This document shows positions 28,000-37,446 of a stretch of 64,000 nucleotides of DNA, piece by piece. The position numbers and the translations under genes are program-made. The notes beneath the pieces are model-generated. The model did no database searches. It worked only from the letters and a program-made list of their open reading frames with translations, and was not told the DNA's origin. Source of the stretch: Sporosarcina luteola (GTDB lineage Bacteria; Bacillota; Bacilli; Bacillales_A; Planococcaceae). The stretch is from the NCBI GenBank assembly GCA_014204635.1, contig JACHLS010000003.1, positions 392,847 to 456,846 of the forward strand, given 5' to 3'. Within the stretch, counting starts at the first letter, position 1; every line of letters begins with the position of its first letter.

Positions 28000-28758
28000 T
28001 TAAAACGGATATTGATTCAGCCATTGGCCCCCATCCAAAGTAACTATTTCCCCATTCATATAGGAGGCTTTATCCGACATGATAAAAGCCGCCAATTCAG
28101 CAATTTCCTCTGGTGTGCCTGTTCGGCCGAGCGGTACGGATAGAATAGTTCGTTCTTTTGCCTTGTCCGATTGGAACAGCTTTTCGGCTCCTCCTGTACG
28201 CTCAATCGGTCCGGGTGCGATGCCATTGACTCTGAAGCCATACTTCCTGCCCCATTCCACTGCCAAAGTTCGTGTCAGTGACATGACGCCCGCTTTTGCC
28301 GCTGCGGAATGAACAACACCTGGACCCGCATCCCAAGCATATGTCGCCAGCATATTTAAAATAGTACCCTTTGCTCTCTTCTTGATCCAGTAATTCCCTA
28401 CTTCACTCGAGCAATAAAACGTTCCATTCAGTACGATGTCAATTACCGCTTTCCAGCCGTTGGGTGACAACTCTTCCGCATTGACAAGGAAATTGCCGGC
28501 AGCATTATTAATCAATCCGTCAATTTTTCCGAACTTTCTATCTGCAAAATCGACCAGAGCTTGAACAGAGTCAACATCGCGCACATCCATTTGAAATACA
28601 GACGCTCTCCCTTGCATCTCTTCATTGGCCATGTGTAGCCGATCCAAGTCCCGTCCGGTAATGATAACATCGGCTCCCTCTTGGACAAATTTTGTCGCCA
28701 TTGCTTTTCCCATTCCACTCGAACCACCAGTTACAATCATCACCTTACCTTGAAACAT
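28000..28758 (-). CDS. fadH: 2,4-dienoyl-CoA reductase FadH (SDR family)
   Basis: A 252-aa short-chain dehydrogenase, the counterpart of B. subtilis YkuF/FadH, which reduces dienoyl-CoA in beta-oxidation of unsaturated fatty acids. NADP-binding GGSSGMGKA, the NNAAGNF motif, and the substrate loop APGPIERTGG followed by GGQWLNQYPF at the C-terminus are typical. GGGGAG precedes the ATG. A FadR-like operator lies just upstream. Confidence 0.93.
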   Translation of the reverse strand: MFQGKVMIVTGGSSGMGKAMATKFVQEGADVIITGRDLDRLHMANEEMQGRASVFQMDVRDVDSVQALVDFADRKFGKIDGLINNAAGNFLVNAEELSPNGWKAVIDIVLNGTFYCSSEVGNYWIKKRAKGTILNMLATYAWDAGPGVVHSAAAKAGVMSLTRTLAVEWGRKYGFRVNGIAPGPIERTGGAEKLFQSDKAKERTILSVPLGRTGTPEEIAELAAFIMSDKASYMNGEIVTLDGGQWLNQYPF

Positions 28759-28774
28759 TTCAACTCCCCCTTAA

Positions 28775-28792
28775 TGAATGAATATTCACTCA
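28775..28792. promoter_or_regulatory. FadR-type operator upstream of fadH
   Basis: TGAATGAATATTCACTCA matches the B. subtilis FadR consensus TGAATGAMTANTCATTCA at all but one defined position. It lies 17 bp before the fadH start codon, a repressing position. Confidence 0.7.
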
Positions 28793-28867
28793 CTACTTTA
28801 GCATACTACGAGTTAATTTTCGAGGTCTTGTCATCCTAAATCCGAATCAGCATAAACTCTTGGATAT

Positions 28868-28901
28868 AAAAAAACTGTCTGAATCATGATGATTCAGACA
28901 G
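28868..28901 (-). terminator. Terminator after the GGDEF-EAL gene
   Basis: A perfect 12-bp stem (28875-28886 with 28890-28901) with a 3-nt loop and seven T residues on the minus strand. Confidence 0.88.
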
Positions 28902-28908
28902 ACTCCTA

Positions 28909-30951
28909 TTACAAACCAATGAAATACTTCTCCACTACCTCTTTTGCCGGAATTGCTTTGCTGAAAAGGAAGCCCTGTGCCTTGTGACAATCTGCCTCCT
29001 TCAAAATTTTTGCTTGCAAATCTTTCTCTACGCCCTCCGCAATGACTTCCATGCCAAGATTATGTGCGAGATTAATGATTGTCTTTGCAATTGCTTCGTT
29101 TTTCTCATCGCTTTCGATATCCTTGACGAAGGAGCGATCGATTTTAATAATATCAATAGGATATAATTTCAAGTAACTTAAAGAGGAATAGCCTGTACCA
29201 AAATCATCCACCGAAATGGTGACACCGATACTTTTTAATTCATTCAGTGTAGCGAGTGTATCATTCATATGCATGAGAGCACTTTCCGTTATTTCCACCT
29301 CGAGTGAGGAAGGTTGAATACCATGTACTTGAATAATTCTTTTTACGTTTTCAGCCAAATTGCCGGTTTGGAATTGTTGCGGAGAAATATTAACCGCAAT
29401 CCGTACAGGACGAAACCGTTTTGCTGACCATTCTTTCAACTGTAAGCAGACCCGGTCCAATACCCATTCCCCGATTTGGTGAATCAGTCCTGATTCCTCT
29501 GCAATCGGAATAAATTTCGCTGGCGAAACAAAACCAAACTTACGGTTATTCCATCGCAATAATGCTTCAAAACTACTAATATGACCCGTTTTTAGATTGA
29601 CCTGCGGTTGATAATGAATTTCCAACTCGTCAAATTCAATGGCACGGCGAAGATGCGCCTCCATCACCGCGGTATCTGGAAACGCGGTGTTCATCTCTTT
29701 TTGATAAAATCGATAATGCGCCCTGCCCCGGTCTTTTACATAAAGAATGGCGCGCTCACACTTGTGGAGTAACTCTTCCAACGATTTCCCATTTTCAGGG
29801 AAAACAGAAATACCAATGGAGGCTGACAGAAAGTATTCTTGATGCTGGTAATAAAACGGACGGCTAAAATCACTCAGTATCTTTTGAGAAAACTTTTCGA
29901 CCTCTGCCAAGGTATGGCTTCTCATCGTTAAAATAAACTCATCTCCACCATTGCGATATAATTTGCCAGAGCGAGGACAGATCATTTTGATTCGTTCGGT
30001 TATCTTCTTCAGTATTTCATCAGCACCAGTTCGGCCAAGTGCCTCATTGATTGTCGAAAACCGATCTAAGTCGACATGGATGAATGCCAAATGTTCATCA
30101 CTCTTTAACGCATATTCTGCATCCGCATCAAAATGTTCTTTCAACGCCTTCCGATTCCAAAGGCCCGTCAATTGATCATGATAAGATAAAAATAGAAGCT
30201 TCTCATTATTTTTGGAATGAATTGACGTATCCCGTAAAATAAGATGGATTTCAATTATTTCCTTATCAATAGAGATTGGAATTGTTTTTATATATGTCGG
30301 CAAATAATGTCCTAACTTATGGCAAAACAAACTGCCATCCATCTCCATGGATTCACCTGCCAATGCTTTCGCCAATAAGGCTGTAAAATCTTCACGCTGC
30401 TCTATGGCAAATAATTCGGAAACATCTTTTCCTTCAAGATCACTTCTGAGGTATCCGAAAGCACTATAAACAGCTCGATTTGCATGGAGAATCGCACAAT
30501 CACAACCTACAGTGATAACGGGATCTAAATTGTCATCAATGATGGAGGTATACTTTTGGTGAAGCCGATCTTTTTCCAATCGTTCCTTTGCTAAATCCTC
30601 CTGCAAACGCAGGTCAACCCAAAACAATTGCTCATATGTTGTCGTCTTAATTGGTATGTATGCCACTTCGTACATTTCATTAGCTGCCGAATGCCAAATC
30701 AAGTCCCGTTGCGGTTGATTCCTATTAGAGACCAAAATCTCTTGTAACAGATTCCAAAGTGATCCGAAAAACATAGGATCATTCTCCGTCTCAAAATAAG
30801 GAAAATGGCGAAGTGCCGTCTCATTCGCTTCCAGAACTGTATAATCCTCTGCTTCTTTTTTTCCAATTAAGAATAAAAGAGAATATGGGTGGGCAATAAC
30901 ATAAGTTTCCATGTAATGTGTAAATGAATCTTTTTGAACTATTTTTCCCAT
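28909..30951 (-). CDS. PAS-GGDEF-EAL c-di-GMP enzyme
   Basis: A soluble 680-aa protein: an N-terminal sensor region, a PAS domain (around 150-260), a GGDEF domain with intact GGDEF in RNGGDEFIL, and an EAL domain with FEALLRW, DDFGTGYSSLSYL and IKIDRSFVKDI. Both catalytic signatures are complete, so it may make and degrade c-di-GMP. ATG 30951 has GGAGG at 5-nt spacing; a frame extension to 30963 has none. No membrane segment is seen. The gene is monocistronic. Confidence 0.9.
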   Translation of the reverse strand: MGKIVQKDSFTHYMETYVIAHPYSLLFLIGKKEAEDYTVLEANETALRHFPYFETENDPMFFGSLWNLLQEILVSNRNQPQRDLIWHSAANEMYEVAYIPIKTTTYEQLFWVDLRLQEDLAKERLEKDRLHQKYTSIIDDNLDPVITVGCDCAILHANRAVYSAFGYLRSDLEGKDVSELFAIEQREDFTALLAKALAGESMEMDGSLFCHKLGHYLPTYIKTIPISIDKEIIEIHLILRDTSIHSKNNEKLLFLSYHDQLTGLWNRKALKEHFDADAEYALKSDEHLAFIHVDLDRFSTINEALGRTGADEILKKITERIKMICPRSGKLYRNGGDEFILTMRSHTLAEVEKFSQKILSDFSRPFYYQHQEYFLSASIGISVFPENGKSLEELLHKCERAILYVKDRGRAHYRFYQKEMNTAFPDTAVMEAHLRRAIEFDELEIHYQPQVNLKTGHISSFEALLRWNNRKFGFVSPAKFIPIAEESGLIHQIGEWVLDRVCLQLKEWSAKRFRPVRIAVNISPQQFQTGNLAENVKRIIQVHGIQPSSLEVEITESALMHMNDTLATLNELKSIGVTISVDDFGTGYSSLSYLKLYPIDIIKIDRSFVKDIESDEKNEAIAKTIINLAHNLGMEVIAEGVEKDLQAKILKEADCHKAQGFLFSKAIPAKEVVEKYFIGL

Positions 30952-31188
30952 GAATGCCTCCATGTATGCACAAACTATTTGTTCGCTGCCTCAATTGGAT
31001 AGATATGAAAAATATTGACGTATAACCGCATTTTTCCTCACTATTTTTCAAGTATACCTTTAATATCGACAAAAATATAGAGAATTCACTACTGTTCACT
31101 CTTTTTTTCGACAACAGTTTGGCAAAATGGATGAATACCATTATGATGGAATTACTATGATCATTTCATAAAGGAAGGGAGGATTCGT

Positions 31189-31650
31189 TTGAATAAGCAG
31201 TTATCAACACAAAACATTGCAGTCGCTATTTATACAGTAAACCGGCATGCAAAAACAGCAATTGATAAGAAAGCGCTCTATACTTTAAAAAATGAAGCAA
31301 TCAGGAAACTTCTAATCGAAGGAAGGGCCAAGAAAATGGGATTGCACTTTGTTGAAAATCCTCAATACAGCAAACAAAGTTCCACTGTACTTGTGGAATG
31401 TGGTGAATTCCTTTTCCATACACTTCCTGAAAAAGGCGATTTCGACACCTTGCCTCATCTCGGAGAGCAAGATCAAGCGTATCGGAATCCGAAAGAAAGG
31501 ATGAATTTGCGAACAGCCCGAATGATTTTGACTAACTATGTCCAGCCACACACACAGCCTAAAAGTCGACCTCAAAAGAAAGTGCCAAAACTGGAACGTT
31601 CCCCTATTTCAAATTCTACACGGTTCCGGTCCTCCTATTTTGATTACTGA
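31189..31650 (+). CDS. ykyB: YkyB family protein
   Basis: A 153-aa protein matching B. subtilis YkyB in the core segments YTVNRHAKTA, KKMGLHF, LPHLG and YRNPKERMNL. Function unknown. The last 35 residues are basic and low in complexity. Start is TTG/ATG-type at 31189 after GGAAGGGAGG. Convergent with ykwC. Confidence 0.88.
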   Translation: MNKQLSTQNIAVAIYTVNRHAKTAIDKKALYTLKNEAIRKLLIEGRAKKMGLHFVENPQYSKQSSTVLVECGEFLFHTLPEKGDFDTLPHLGEQDQAYRNPKERMNLRTARMILTNYVQPHTQPKSRPQKKVPKLERSPISNSTRFRSSYFDY

Positions 31651-31698
31651 CAAGAGATACCTTCTCCCCTTCCAATCCCAATTTAATACAAAAATGAA

Positions 31699-31729
31699 GG
31701 CTTTCTGTAGTTTAATACTACAGAAAGCC
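31699..31729. terminator. Hairpin between ykyB and ykwC
   Basis: A perfect 12-bp stem (31699-31710 with 31718-31729). A weak T-tract follows on the minus strand; it probably separates the converging genes. Confidence 0.65.
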
Positions 31730-31811
31730 CCGGTTAAGAAAAAGTTGATTTATACGTTATAGTTGTTGGGCATTGCGTTGCTCGGGTGTCAGAATTTCAC
31801 TCAGCCTGTTC

Positions 31812-32678
31812 TTAATCAAGATAAGCAAGATAAAGCGCCTGCGTCCCTTTTGAACCATACCCTTCTGATAGCAGTTCATTGTATAGCTGTCTGGCAAGCG
31901 AAAGACCCGGTAGATGTAAATTCATCGCTTCAGCTTCCTTTAGTGCAATATCCATGTCTTTCAGAAAATGTTTTATGTAGAATCCCGGTTCATAATTCCC
32001 TTGTAACATGCGGGGTGCCAGGTTGGATAGCGACCATGACCCGGCAGCGCCTGAAGAGATCGATTCGAGAACCGTCTCTAAATCGAGACCGGCTTTCTTT
32101 CCGTAAGCAAGCGCTTCACAGACTCCAATCATATTTGTCGCAATGGCAATTTGGTTGCACATTTTTGCATGTTGACCGGCTCCTGCGTTTCCTTGATACA
32201 CAATTTGTGAACCGAACGTCTCTAAAATAGGCAGAACCTTATCGAACGTCTCCTTGTCGCCCCCGCACATAATCGAAAGCGTCCCATTTCTCGCTCCCAC
32301 ATCGCCACCAGATACAGGAGCATCCAATGCATGCATTTCTAACCGGTCTGCCTCTTCGGCTATTCGTTTAGCCAAAGTAGGACTGGAAGTTGTCATCTCA
32401 ACAATCATCTGTCCTTTCGAAGCTCCTGAAAAAATGCCCTGCTCCGAAAAAAACACTTCCTCGACATCCTGAGGATAGCCAACCATCGTAAAGATAATCT
32501 CAGCTCCAACAGCTGCCTCCTTGGGAGATGCTACCAAAACAGCTCCTTCTTCCACGAGGGGCAGCGTTTTTTCTACTGTCCTGGTATAGATAGCAACTTG
32601 GTGCCCTGCTTTAAGCAGATGGCGCACAATGCTCGCACCCATTACGCCAGTGCCAATAAAACCTATTCTTTTTTGCAT
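31812..32678 (-). CDS. ykwC: 3-hydroxyisobutyrate dehydrogenase-family protein YkwC
   Basis: A 288-aa NAD(P)-dependent beta-hydroxyacid dehydrogenase. The N-terminal GFIGTGVMGASI is the dinucleotide-binding signature, DAPVSGGDVGA is the substrate motif, and K of GAGQHAKMCNQ is the catalytic lysine region. It aligns with B. subtilis YkwC. The physiological substrate is unknown. Monocistronic. Confidence 0.9.
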   Translation of the reverse strand: MQKRIGFIGTGVMGASIVRHLLKAGHQVAIYTRTVEKTLPLVEEGAVLVASPKEAAVGAEIIFTMVGYPQDVEEVFFSEQGIFSGASKGQMIVEMTTSSPTLAKRIAEEADRLEMHALDAPVSGGDVGARNGTLSIMCGGDKETFDKVLPILETFGSQIVYQGNAGAGQHAKMCNQIAIATNMIGVCEALAYGKKAGLDLETVLESISSGAAGSWSLSNLAPRMLQGNYEPGFYIKHFLKDMDIALKEAEAMNLHLPGLSLARQLYNELLSEGYGSKGTQALYLAYLD

Positions 32679-32750
32679 TCCCGCTCTCCTCCATCATTCT
32701 TTTCTCTATCGTACCAGAAAACCAATTCCTTAACGAAGCAAAAAATAAAA

Positions 32751-32792
32751 AAAGGAGGACAGAACCTAAGATAGGATCCGTCCTCAAAAGGG
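32751..32792 (-). terminator. Terminator of the second MoxR operon
   Basis: Outer 6-bp GAGGAC/GTCCTC stem with an imperfect inner stem, followed by seven T residues on the minus strand. Confidence 0.7.
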
Positions 32793-32845
32793 GGAAATGA
32801 GAATGTTGCTGTGTTCAATTATAATATCCCCCGCTTAACACATCT

Positions 32846-34084
32846 TTAAACATCTTTTTTAAAATATTTTTCTTTTATATTTTCAATTTCACTTAAAAAA
32901 AGTCGATATTCCGTTTCGGTCGGCGGGTGCGAACCATATCTGACATTATTGTATATATTAAAAAGCGGTTCATTGTAGCCCCATCCCATTCTTGAAAACC
33001 ATTCCGAAACTGTTTCTCCACGCAATCTGGACATATCCTTGGTCTGTGCTTCACTTTCAAAACTTTCAAATGTCTTGCGAATTTCGTCTTTCGCCGCAGA
33101 ATAATCATACACCAACTGGCTATCCTTCTCACGGCTCTTTTTTCTACCCATGGAACTAAGTGAATAGTCAAAGACCTTTTTCTTATCTGTAATTTGCCTT
33201 TTCTTTCGGATTATCAGAACTAATGCAACCAACAAGAAAATAATTGCCGCTGAAAACATAAAAATTTCAAAAAACGAATCGGAAACTCCTATTAATGAAG
33301 ACTCTTCTAGCCTTTTAAAATCAACATATTCGGAATCCTCGCCGTATTCATCTATATTTTTTTGCCCCCATTCTCTAATACCATCTATAACGGGCGCCAT
33401 CATCATACCAAAAGCTTTGAACAGTCCGCCGAATAAAAAACTAAAGACTGCTACAATTCCTGTTCTTACCGAGTTCATACCAAAGTACACTGCGAGATAG
33501 GCAACTCCACCCAGTATGATAATAAATCCAAACACTTTTCCCGCTTCCCGAGCCTGGAAATTCCCCATCCTCTTACTTGTAATCCAAATGGTGATCATCC
33601 GTATGAAGAAGTATAAGAATGAAGTAACCAAATAAAGTTTCGCCAACTGCTCTAACAGTACATCCTTCTGAGCATTTGGAAACATCATCCATACTAAATA
33701 ATAAAAAACAACAAGTGCGAATGTGTTAGTAAATAAGAACGGCCACCCAATTATTTTAGAACCACTCAGATTCGATTTGATGCGCCATAAAGTAAAAACA
33801 AAAAAAAGGAATACGTTCAAGCCAGGTGCATTACACATCAATAACGGCAGCGTAACGACAAGACTAATAAAAATCCCAGCAATAATCGAAAAATCGTTCT
33901 TTTGAAAAATGAAATAAGACAAGAAACCGGCTAACAACGATAATAGTAACCATATGTAAGGCGTTCCTGTCGTTGTTTCCCCTAAAAAAAAGATGAACAC
34001 ATAGACGAGCAAAAATAACTCAACTGTCAGCCGTTCGGATAGGATGAATCGGTTCCCGTCTTGTCCAGACGCTCTTTGTTCCAT
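32846..34084 (-). CDS. Multi-TM protein with DUF4129-like C-terminus
   Basis: A 412-aa protein with about eight membrane segments in residues 18-215, another at about 280-300, and a cytoplasmic C-terminal segment (ETVSEWFSRMG, then NNVRYGSHPPTETEY) like DUF4129, which usually sits at the C-terminus of transglutaminase-like MoxR partners. The transglutaminase domain itself is absent. Its ATG lies 58 nt inside the DUF58 gene, with AAGGGG upstream. Function unknown; context says it works with the MoxR/DUF58 pair. Confidence 0.75.
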   Translation of the reverse strand: MEQRASGQDGNRFILSERLTVELFLLVYVFIFFLGETTTGTPYIWLLLSLLAGFLSYFIFQKNDFSIIAGIFISLVVTLPLLMCNAPGLNVFLFFVFTLWRIKSNLSGSKIIGWPFLFTNTFALVVFYYLVWMMFPNAQKDVLLEQLAKLYLVTSFLYFFIRMITIWITSKRMGNFQAREAGKVFGFIIILGGVAYLAVYFGMNSVRTGIVAVFSFLFGGLFKAFGMMMAPVIDGIREWGQKNIDEYGEDSEYVDFKRLEESSLIGVSDSFFEIFMFSAAIIFLLVALVLIIRKKRQITDKKKVFDYSLSSMGRKKSREKDSQLVYDYSAAKDEIRKTFESFESEAQTKDMSRLRGETVSEWFSRMGWGYNEPLFNIYNNVRYGSHPPTETEYRLFLSEIENIKEKYFKKDV

Positions 34085-35238
34085 CTATCTTCATCCCCTT
34101 TTCCAACAATAGAATCTAATTTCACTGCGTACTTTTTAGACCAATTATTCACCAATGCGTTCAATTTCGGATTAACATGACTTATCATCACAATATTTTC
34201 TGGCAGCTTTCCAGTAGATTCCAGATTCAGCAGCATCTTTTCAAAAGGTAGCTTTGCATGCTTGTTGGACAATCTCGCCAACATCTCTAGAACCCGTAAA
34301 TACTGTATCTTCCCAATTCCAGTTGGGATATATAGATACGGGGTTGACGCAAACGTATGAATATTAATGGCCACAGAATAAGGAATGTGATGCGTTTCGC
34401 AATAATCTGCATAGAAAACTAAACGCTCTACTTTCTCTTCAAATTCATCTGACCTGTGATCTCTCTCAAGTACATTGAGCAATAAAATGACAGTCCGGTC
34501 GCTGACAGGAAGGAATTGTTTTGTTTGCAATTTCTGCATTCTGGCGCTTGCTGTCCAATGGATTTGATCGAATCGGTCTGTCGTCAGATAATCTCTTGTA
34601 CCGATTGGCTGGAATACATCCTTGTACAAAGAATGGCGTTGGTCAAATTCACCTGGGCGAAACGGTGCGGATTTTAAATGATCCTCTCTTTTTTCCAATG
34701 CCGGGTAGACTAGATTTTCAAACCATAACGGATCGTTTAATTCCATCATTACGGAACCATCTCCAAAAAGATGCGGTATCTCCAAAATCACTCGAGTAAT
34801 CCGCGACACCCCACGTTTTTTTCCTTCCAGGAGGATACGCAACTCTTTTTTTTCGTTTTGGCCGATAGCGAACGGAACCGAGAGATCATAGATCCCTTGG
34901 AAATATTTTTGATTCTCATTCCGGGGAGCGACAGGGTCCTCAATCGACAATTTCAACGTCGCATTCCAAATCGGAACCCCTTCATTTTCAAAGATGAAAA
35001 CAAGTTCATTTTCATCTCCGATCAGAAACCGGTTCTCCTGGCCCTTCAATTGCAATGTTACTTTCTTACCTACTTTGGAAAAATAAAAATTTTGAAAAGC
35101 AAGCATGGCAAAAACTGCTGCGAAACATGCTGCTAATAATGGTTGTTTGATTATGAATGTAAAAAGGAAGAGGGTTAGGGTAAGTATCATCCCATTATGT
35201 ATCCATTTAAACCCATTCTCATACCTCGTCCATCTCAT
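34027..35238 (-). CDS. DUF58 membrane protein (second MoxR operon)
   Basis: A 403-aa protein with two N-terminal helices (residues 17-50) and a DUF58 core: PIGTRDYLTTDRFDQIHWTAS is the family signature (written in parts GTRDYL and DQIHWTASAR). The VWA-like C-terminal region lacks a clear MIDAS. Its start shares bases with the moxR stop (TGATG). Homologous to the YeaD type of B. subtilis. Confidence 0.86.
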   Translation of the reverse strand: MRWTRYENGFKWIHNGMILTLTLFLFTFIIKQPLLAACFAAVFAMLAFQNFYFSKVGKKVTLQLKGQENRFLIGDENELVFIFENEGVPIWNATLKLSIEDPVAPRNENQKYFQGIYDLSVPFAIGQNEKKELRILLEGKKRGVSRITRVILEIPHLFGDGSVMMELNDPLWFENLVYPALEKREDHLKSAPFRPGEFDQRHSLYKDVFQPIGTRDYLTTDRFDQIHWTASARMQKLQTKQFLPVSDRTVILLLNVLERDHRSDEFEEKVERLVFYADYCETHHIPYSVAINIHTFASTPYLYIPTGIGKIQYLRVLEMLARLSNKHAKLPFEKMLLNLESTGKLPENIVMISHVNPKLNALVNNWSKKYAVKLDSIVGKGDEDRWNKERLDKTGTDSSYPNG

Positions 35239-36173
35239 CAGACGGTCGCCTCAATTGGAGTCGGTATTGAGTAGACAATTTCGTCTAATAAATCGGGCAA
35301 TCTTTTTGTTAAGACTCCCTCTGTAGACAGCTCCATCCGGTGCAAGGCTGCTGAAGGCAGGATGGTCTTTACGTCATCTGGCGTAATATAATCTCTTCCA
35401 TGTATAAAAGCGTGCGTCTTAGACGCTTGCATAATTGCCAGAGCGGCACGCGAACTGAGCCCAAGCTCCAAATGAGGATGCTCCCTCGTTGCACGGACAA
35501 TTTTTAGGACATAGCGTTCAATATCTTCGTGCACCATAACTTCCGAAGCTTTTCTCGACCACTCCGCTACAGTTACGGAATCAATAAGAGCTTTTGTCCT
35601 GATTTCACCAGGCGCTTTGCCATATTGTTTAAGGATTTCATGTTCTTCTTCGAAAGAAGGATAATCTATTACCAATTTGAATAAAAAACGGTCCAGTTGT
35701 GCTGCAGGCAGCGGAAATGTTCCCTGCTGAGACTCTATCGGATTTTGTGTGGCAATAACCATGAACGGCGTTGGCAGTTTGATTGTCTCTCCATCGATCG
35801 TCACCTGTAGTTCTTCCATCGCCTCCAGCAAGCTTGATTGTGTACGAGGTGTCGCCCGGTTGATTTCATCGGCCAACAGTATATTAGTGGAAACAGGACC
35901 TTCCTTCAATATAAAATCCTGTGTCTGCGGATTATAGAAACGGATACCCGTCACATCGGACGGCAATACATCCGGAGTAAATTGAACTCGTTTGAATTGA
36001 CCTTTGAAGGCATTGGCAAAGCTTTTAGCCATCATTGTCTTCCCCGACCCCGGGACGCTCTCCAATAAGACATGCCCCTGTTGCAAAAGAGCAATCAGCA
36101 TCATATCAAATTCACGTTCCCGACCAATAATTGCATTGTTCAGTTCCTTCTTAAAATCAGTGATTGTTGTCAT
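35238..36173 (-). CDS. MoxR-family AAA+ ATPase (second copy)
   Basis: A 311-aa ATPase. Walker A VPGSGKT, Walker B LLADEINRA, ATQNPIE sensor region and an arginine-finger segment are present. It belongs to the same family as the copy at 17.7-18.7 kb but differs throughout, so it is an old paralogue rather than a recent duplicate. Start follows the Spo0E-like gene by 18 nt. Confidence 0.92.
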   Translation of the reverse strand: MTTITDFKKELNNAIIGREREFDMMLIALLQQGHVLLESVPGSGKTMMAKSFANAFKGQFKRVQFTPDVLPSDVTGIRFYNPQTQDFILKEGPVSTNILLADEINRATPRTQSSLLEAMEELQVTIDGETIKLPTPFMVIATQNPIESQQGTFPLPAAQLDRFLFKLVIDYPSFEEEHEILKQYGKAPGEIRTKALIDSVTVAEWSRKASEVMVHEDIERYVLKIVRATREHPHLELGLSSRAALAIMQASKTHAFIHGRDYITPDDVKTILPSAALHRMELSTEGVLTKRLPDLLDEIVYSIPTPIEATV

Positions 36174-36191
36174 TTCCCCATCTTCCCTTCG

Positions 36192-36371
36192 CTACAATGG
36201 TTTTAATTTGGGTTCCGTATAGGCATCCAAAGCTACACTGTATTTATTTAACAAAAAATCAAGCTTCTTGCTCAGCTCGATGGTTTCCTTTGAGGCCAGT
36301 CCTTCCTGTTCTGCAGATCGGATCAATTGTTTCCGTACAAATTCTATTTCCTCTTCCAAGCTAAATGGCAA
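36192..36371 (-). CDS. Spo0E-like sporulation regulatory protein
   Basis: A 59-aa protein with the Spo0E pattern: EEEIEFVRKQL, a Gly turn (EQEGLAS) and LSKKLDFLLNKY. Spo0E proteins dephosphorylate Spo0A~P and delay sporulation. The frame extends to 36455, but TTG 36371 has GGGGAGG at 7-nt spacing and gives the usual length. It is the first gene of the MoxR operon, an unusual pairing. Confidence 0.8.
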   Translation of the reverse strand: MPFSLEEEIEFVRKQLIRSAEQEGLASKETIELSKKLDFLLNKYSVALDAYTEPKLKPL

Positions 36372-36585
36372 AGGTACTACCTCCCCGCAATAACAAGTAC
36401 CTAAATTATCATTATACATGAAATAAATAGAAAAGTAATAAAAATAGTTAGACAAAATGCGACAAAATGCTCTCTCTCTAGGGGTCTGTATGTATATGTA
36501 AAATGATTTCCTTATAAAATGCTTTACGTTTCGTGAATTTTAAGGCAAACTATAAAAGAATTCGAGCCACAAGGAGTTGGATTTT

Positions 36586-36765
36586 ATGAAGATAGCAGAA
36601 GTAGGCAATATTATAGAGTTCAAAGATGGCCTGCAAGGAATCGTGGAGAAAGTGAACGAAAACTCAGTTATCGTCGACCTTACATTCATGGAAAACTTCA
36701 ATGATTTAGGGTTGGAAGAAAAAACTGTAGTAAATCATAAGAGATACACGATTCTTCATGGCTAA
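36586..36765 (+). CDS. ykvS: DUF2187 family protein YkvS
   Basis: A 59-aa KOW-like small protein. GNIIEFKDGLQGIVEKVNENSVIVDL matches the family (in parts: FKDGLQGIVEK and NENSVIVDL). ATG 36586 is 9 nt after AAGGAG; an in-frame TTG nine bases earlier is less likely. Function unknown. Confidence 0.88.
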   Translation: MKIAEVGNIIEFKDGLQGIVEKVNENSVIVDLTFMENFNDLGLEEKTVVNHKRYTILHG

Positions 36766-36822
36766 AACAACGAAACATTTTCGTTTGTTTTACGTCCAAT
36801 TAATCATTAGGAGGGATTTTCT

Positions 36823-37440
36823 ATGAAACTCAATTGGAAAATGATATCTACCGGTATGGCAGCTGCATTATTTCTGACTGCATGTGGAACTGACAAGGAC
36901 AGCCCAAAACCGGAAGAGGGTACGTCGGCTCCTGATCAAGTGGTGACAGAGACAGGGTCGGAAGAAAACGGCAACAATGCCTCTGAGGTAGGCCAAAATG
37001 ACAATGTGTCAGACGGCGCAGAGTCTATGAGTAGTGACGAACAAAACTATACGATGCAAGTCTTGCCTGGATTCACATTGACAGCTGAGGAGCCAGGACG
37101 GGATGTTTTGTATTCTGATAAAAATTCCGAGGCGTTCATGCGGATCGAAACAAAAGAGAATGAAGGAGAAAATTACGATGATTGGGTAGCGAATGTCCAA
37201 GAACTCGTAAAAGCATCAACAGATGAAGATGTTCAAAACGTTACGGATGCATCTCTTTTACCTTCCGGAGAAGGGATTGAAAATGCTGTAGCTTTTAATT
37301 CCAAAACAGATGATGTCTCAACAACCGGTATCGTATTTGTGAAAGGCGACCTACTTGTGAGACTGACAATTTTCGACACACCAGAAGAAGAACTAGGAAA
37401 AGATTTTATTAAGATGGGTGAAACAATTCAAGCCAAATAA
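36823..37440 (+). CDS. Putative lipoprotein, unknown function
   Basis: A 205-aa secreted protein. The signal peptide ends in a lipobox (LTAC, Cys at residue 21). An acidic, low-complexity linker of about 50 residues follows, then a folded domain of about 130 residues starting near NYTMQVLPGFTL. AGGAGGG precedes the ATG. I do not recognise the domain. Confidence 0.82.
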   Translation: MKLNWKMISTGMAAALFLTACGTDKDSPKPEEGTSAPDQVVTETGSEENGNNASEVGQNDNVSDGAESMSSDEQNYTMQVLPGFTLTAEEPGRDVLYSDKNSEAFMRIETKENEGENYDDWVANVQELVKASTDEDVQNVTDASLLPSGEGIENAVAFNSKTDDVSTTGIVFVKGDLLVRLTIFDTPEEELGKDFIKMGETIQAK

Positions 37441-37446
37441 CTAAAA

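Noticed and set aside
36372..36455. Longer N-terminus for the Spo0E-like protein
   Set aside because: The extension has an odd composition, no ribosome site, and exceeds the usual length; TTG 36371 has ideal spacing.
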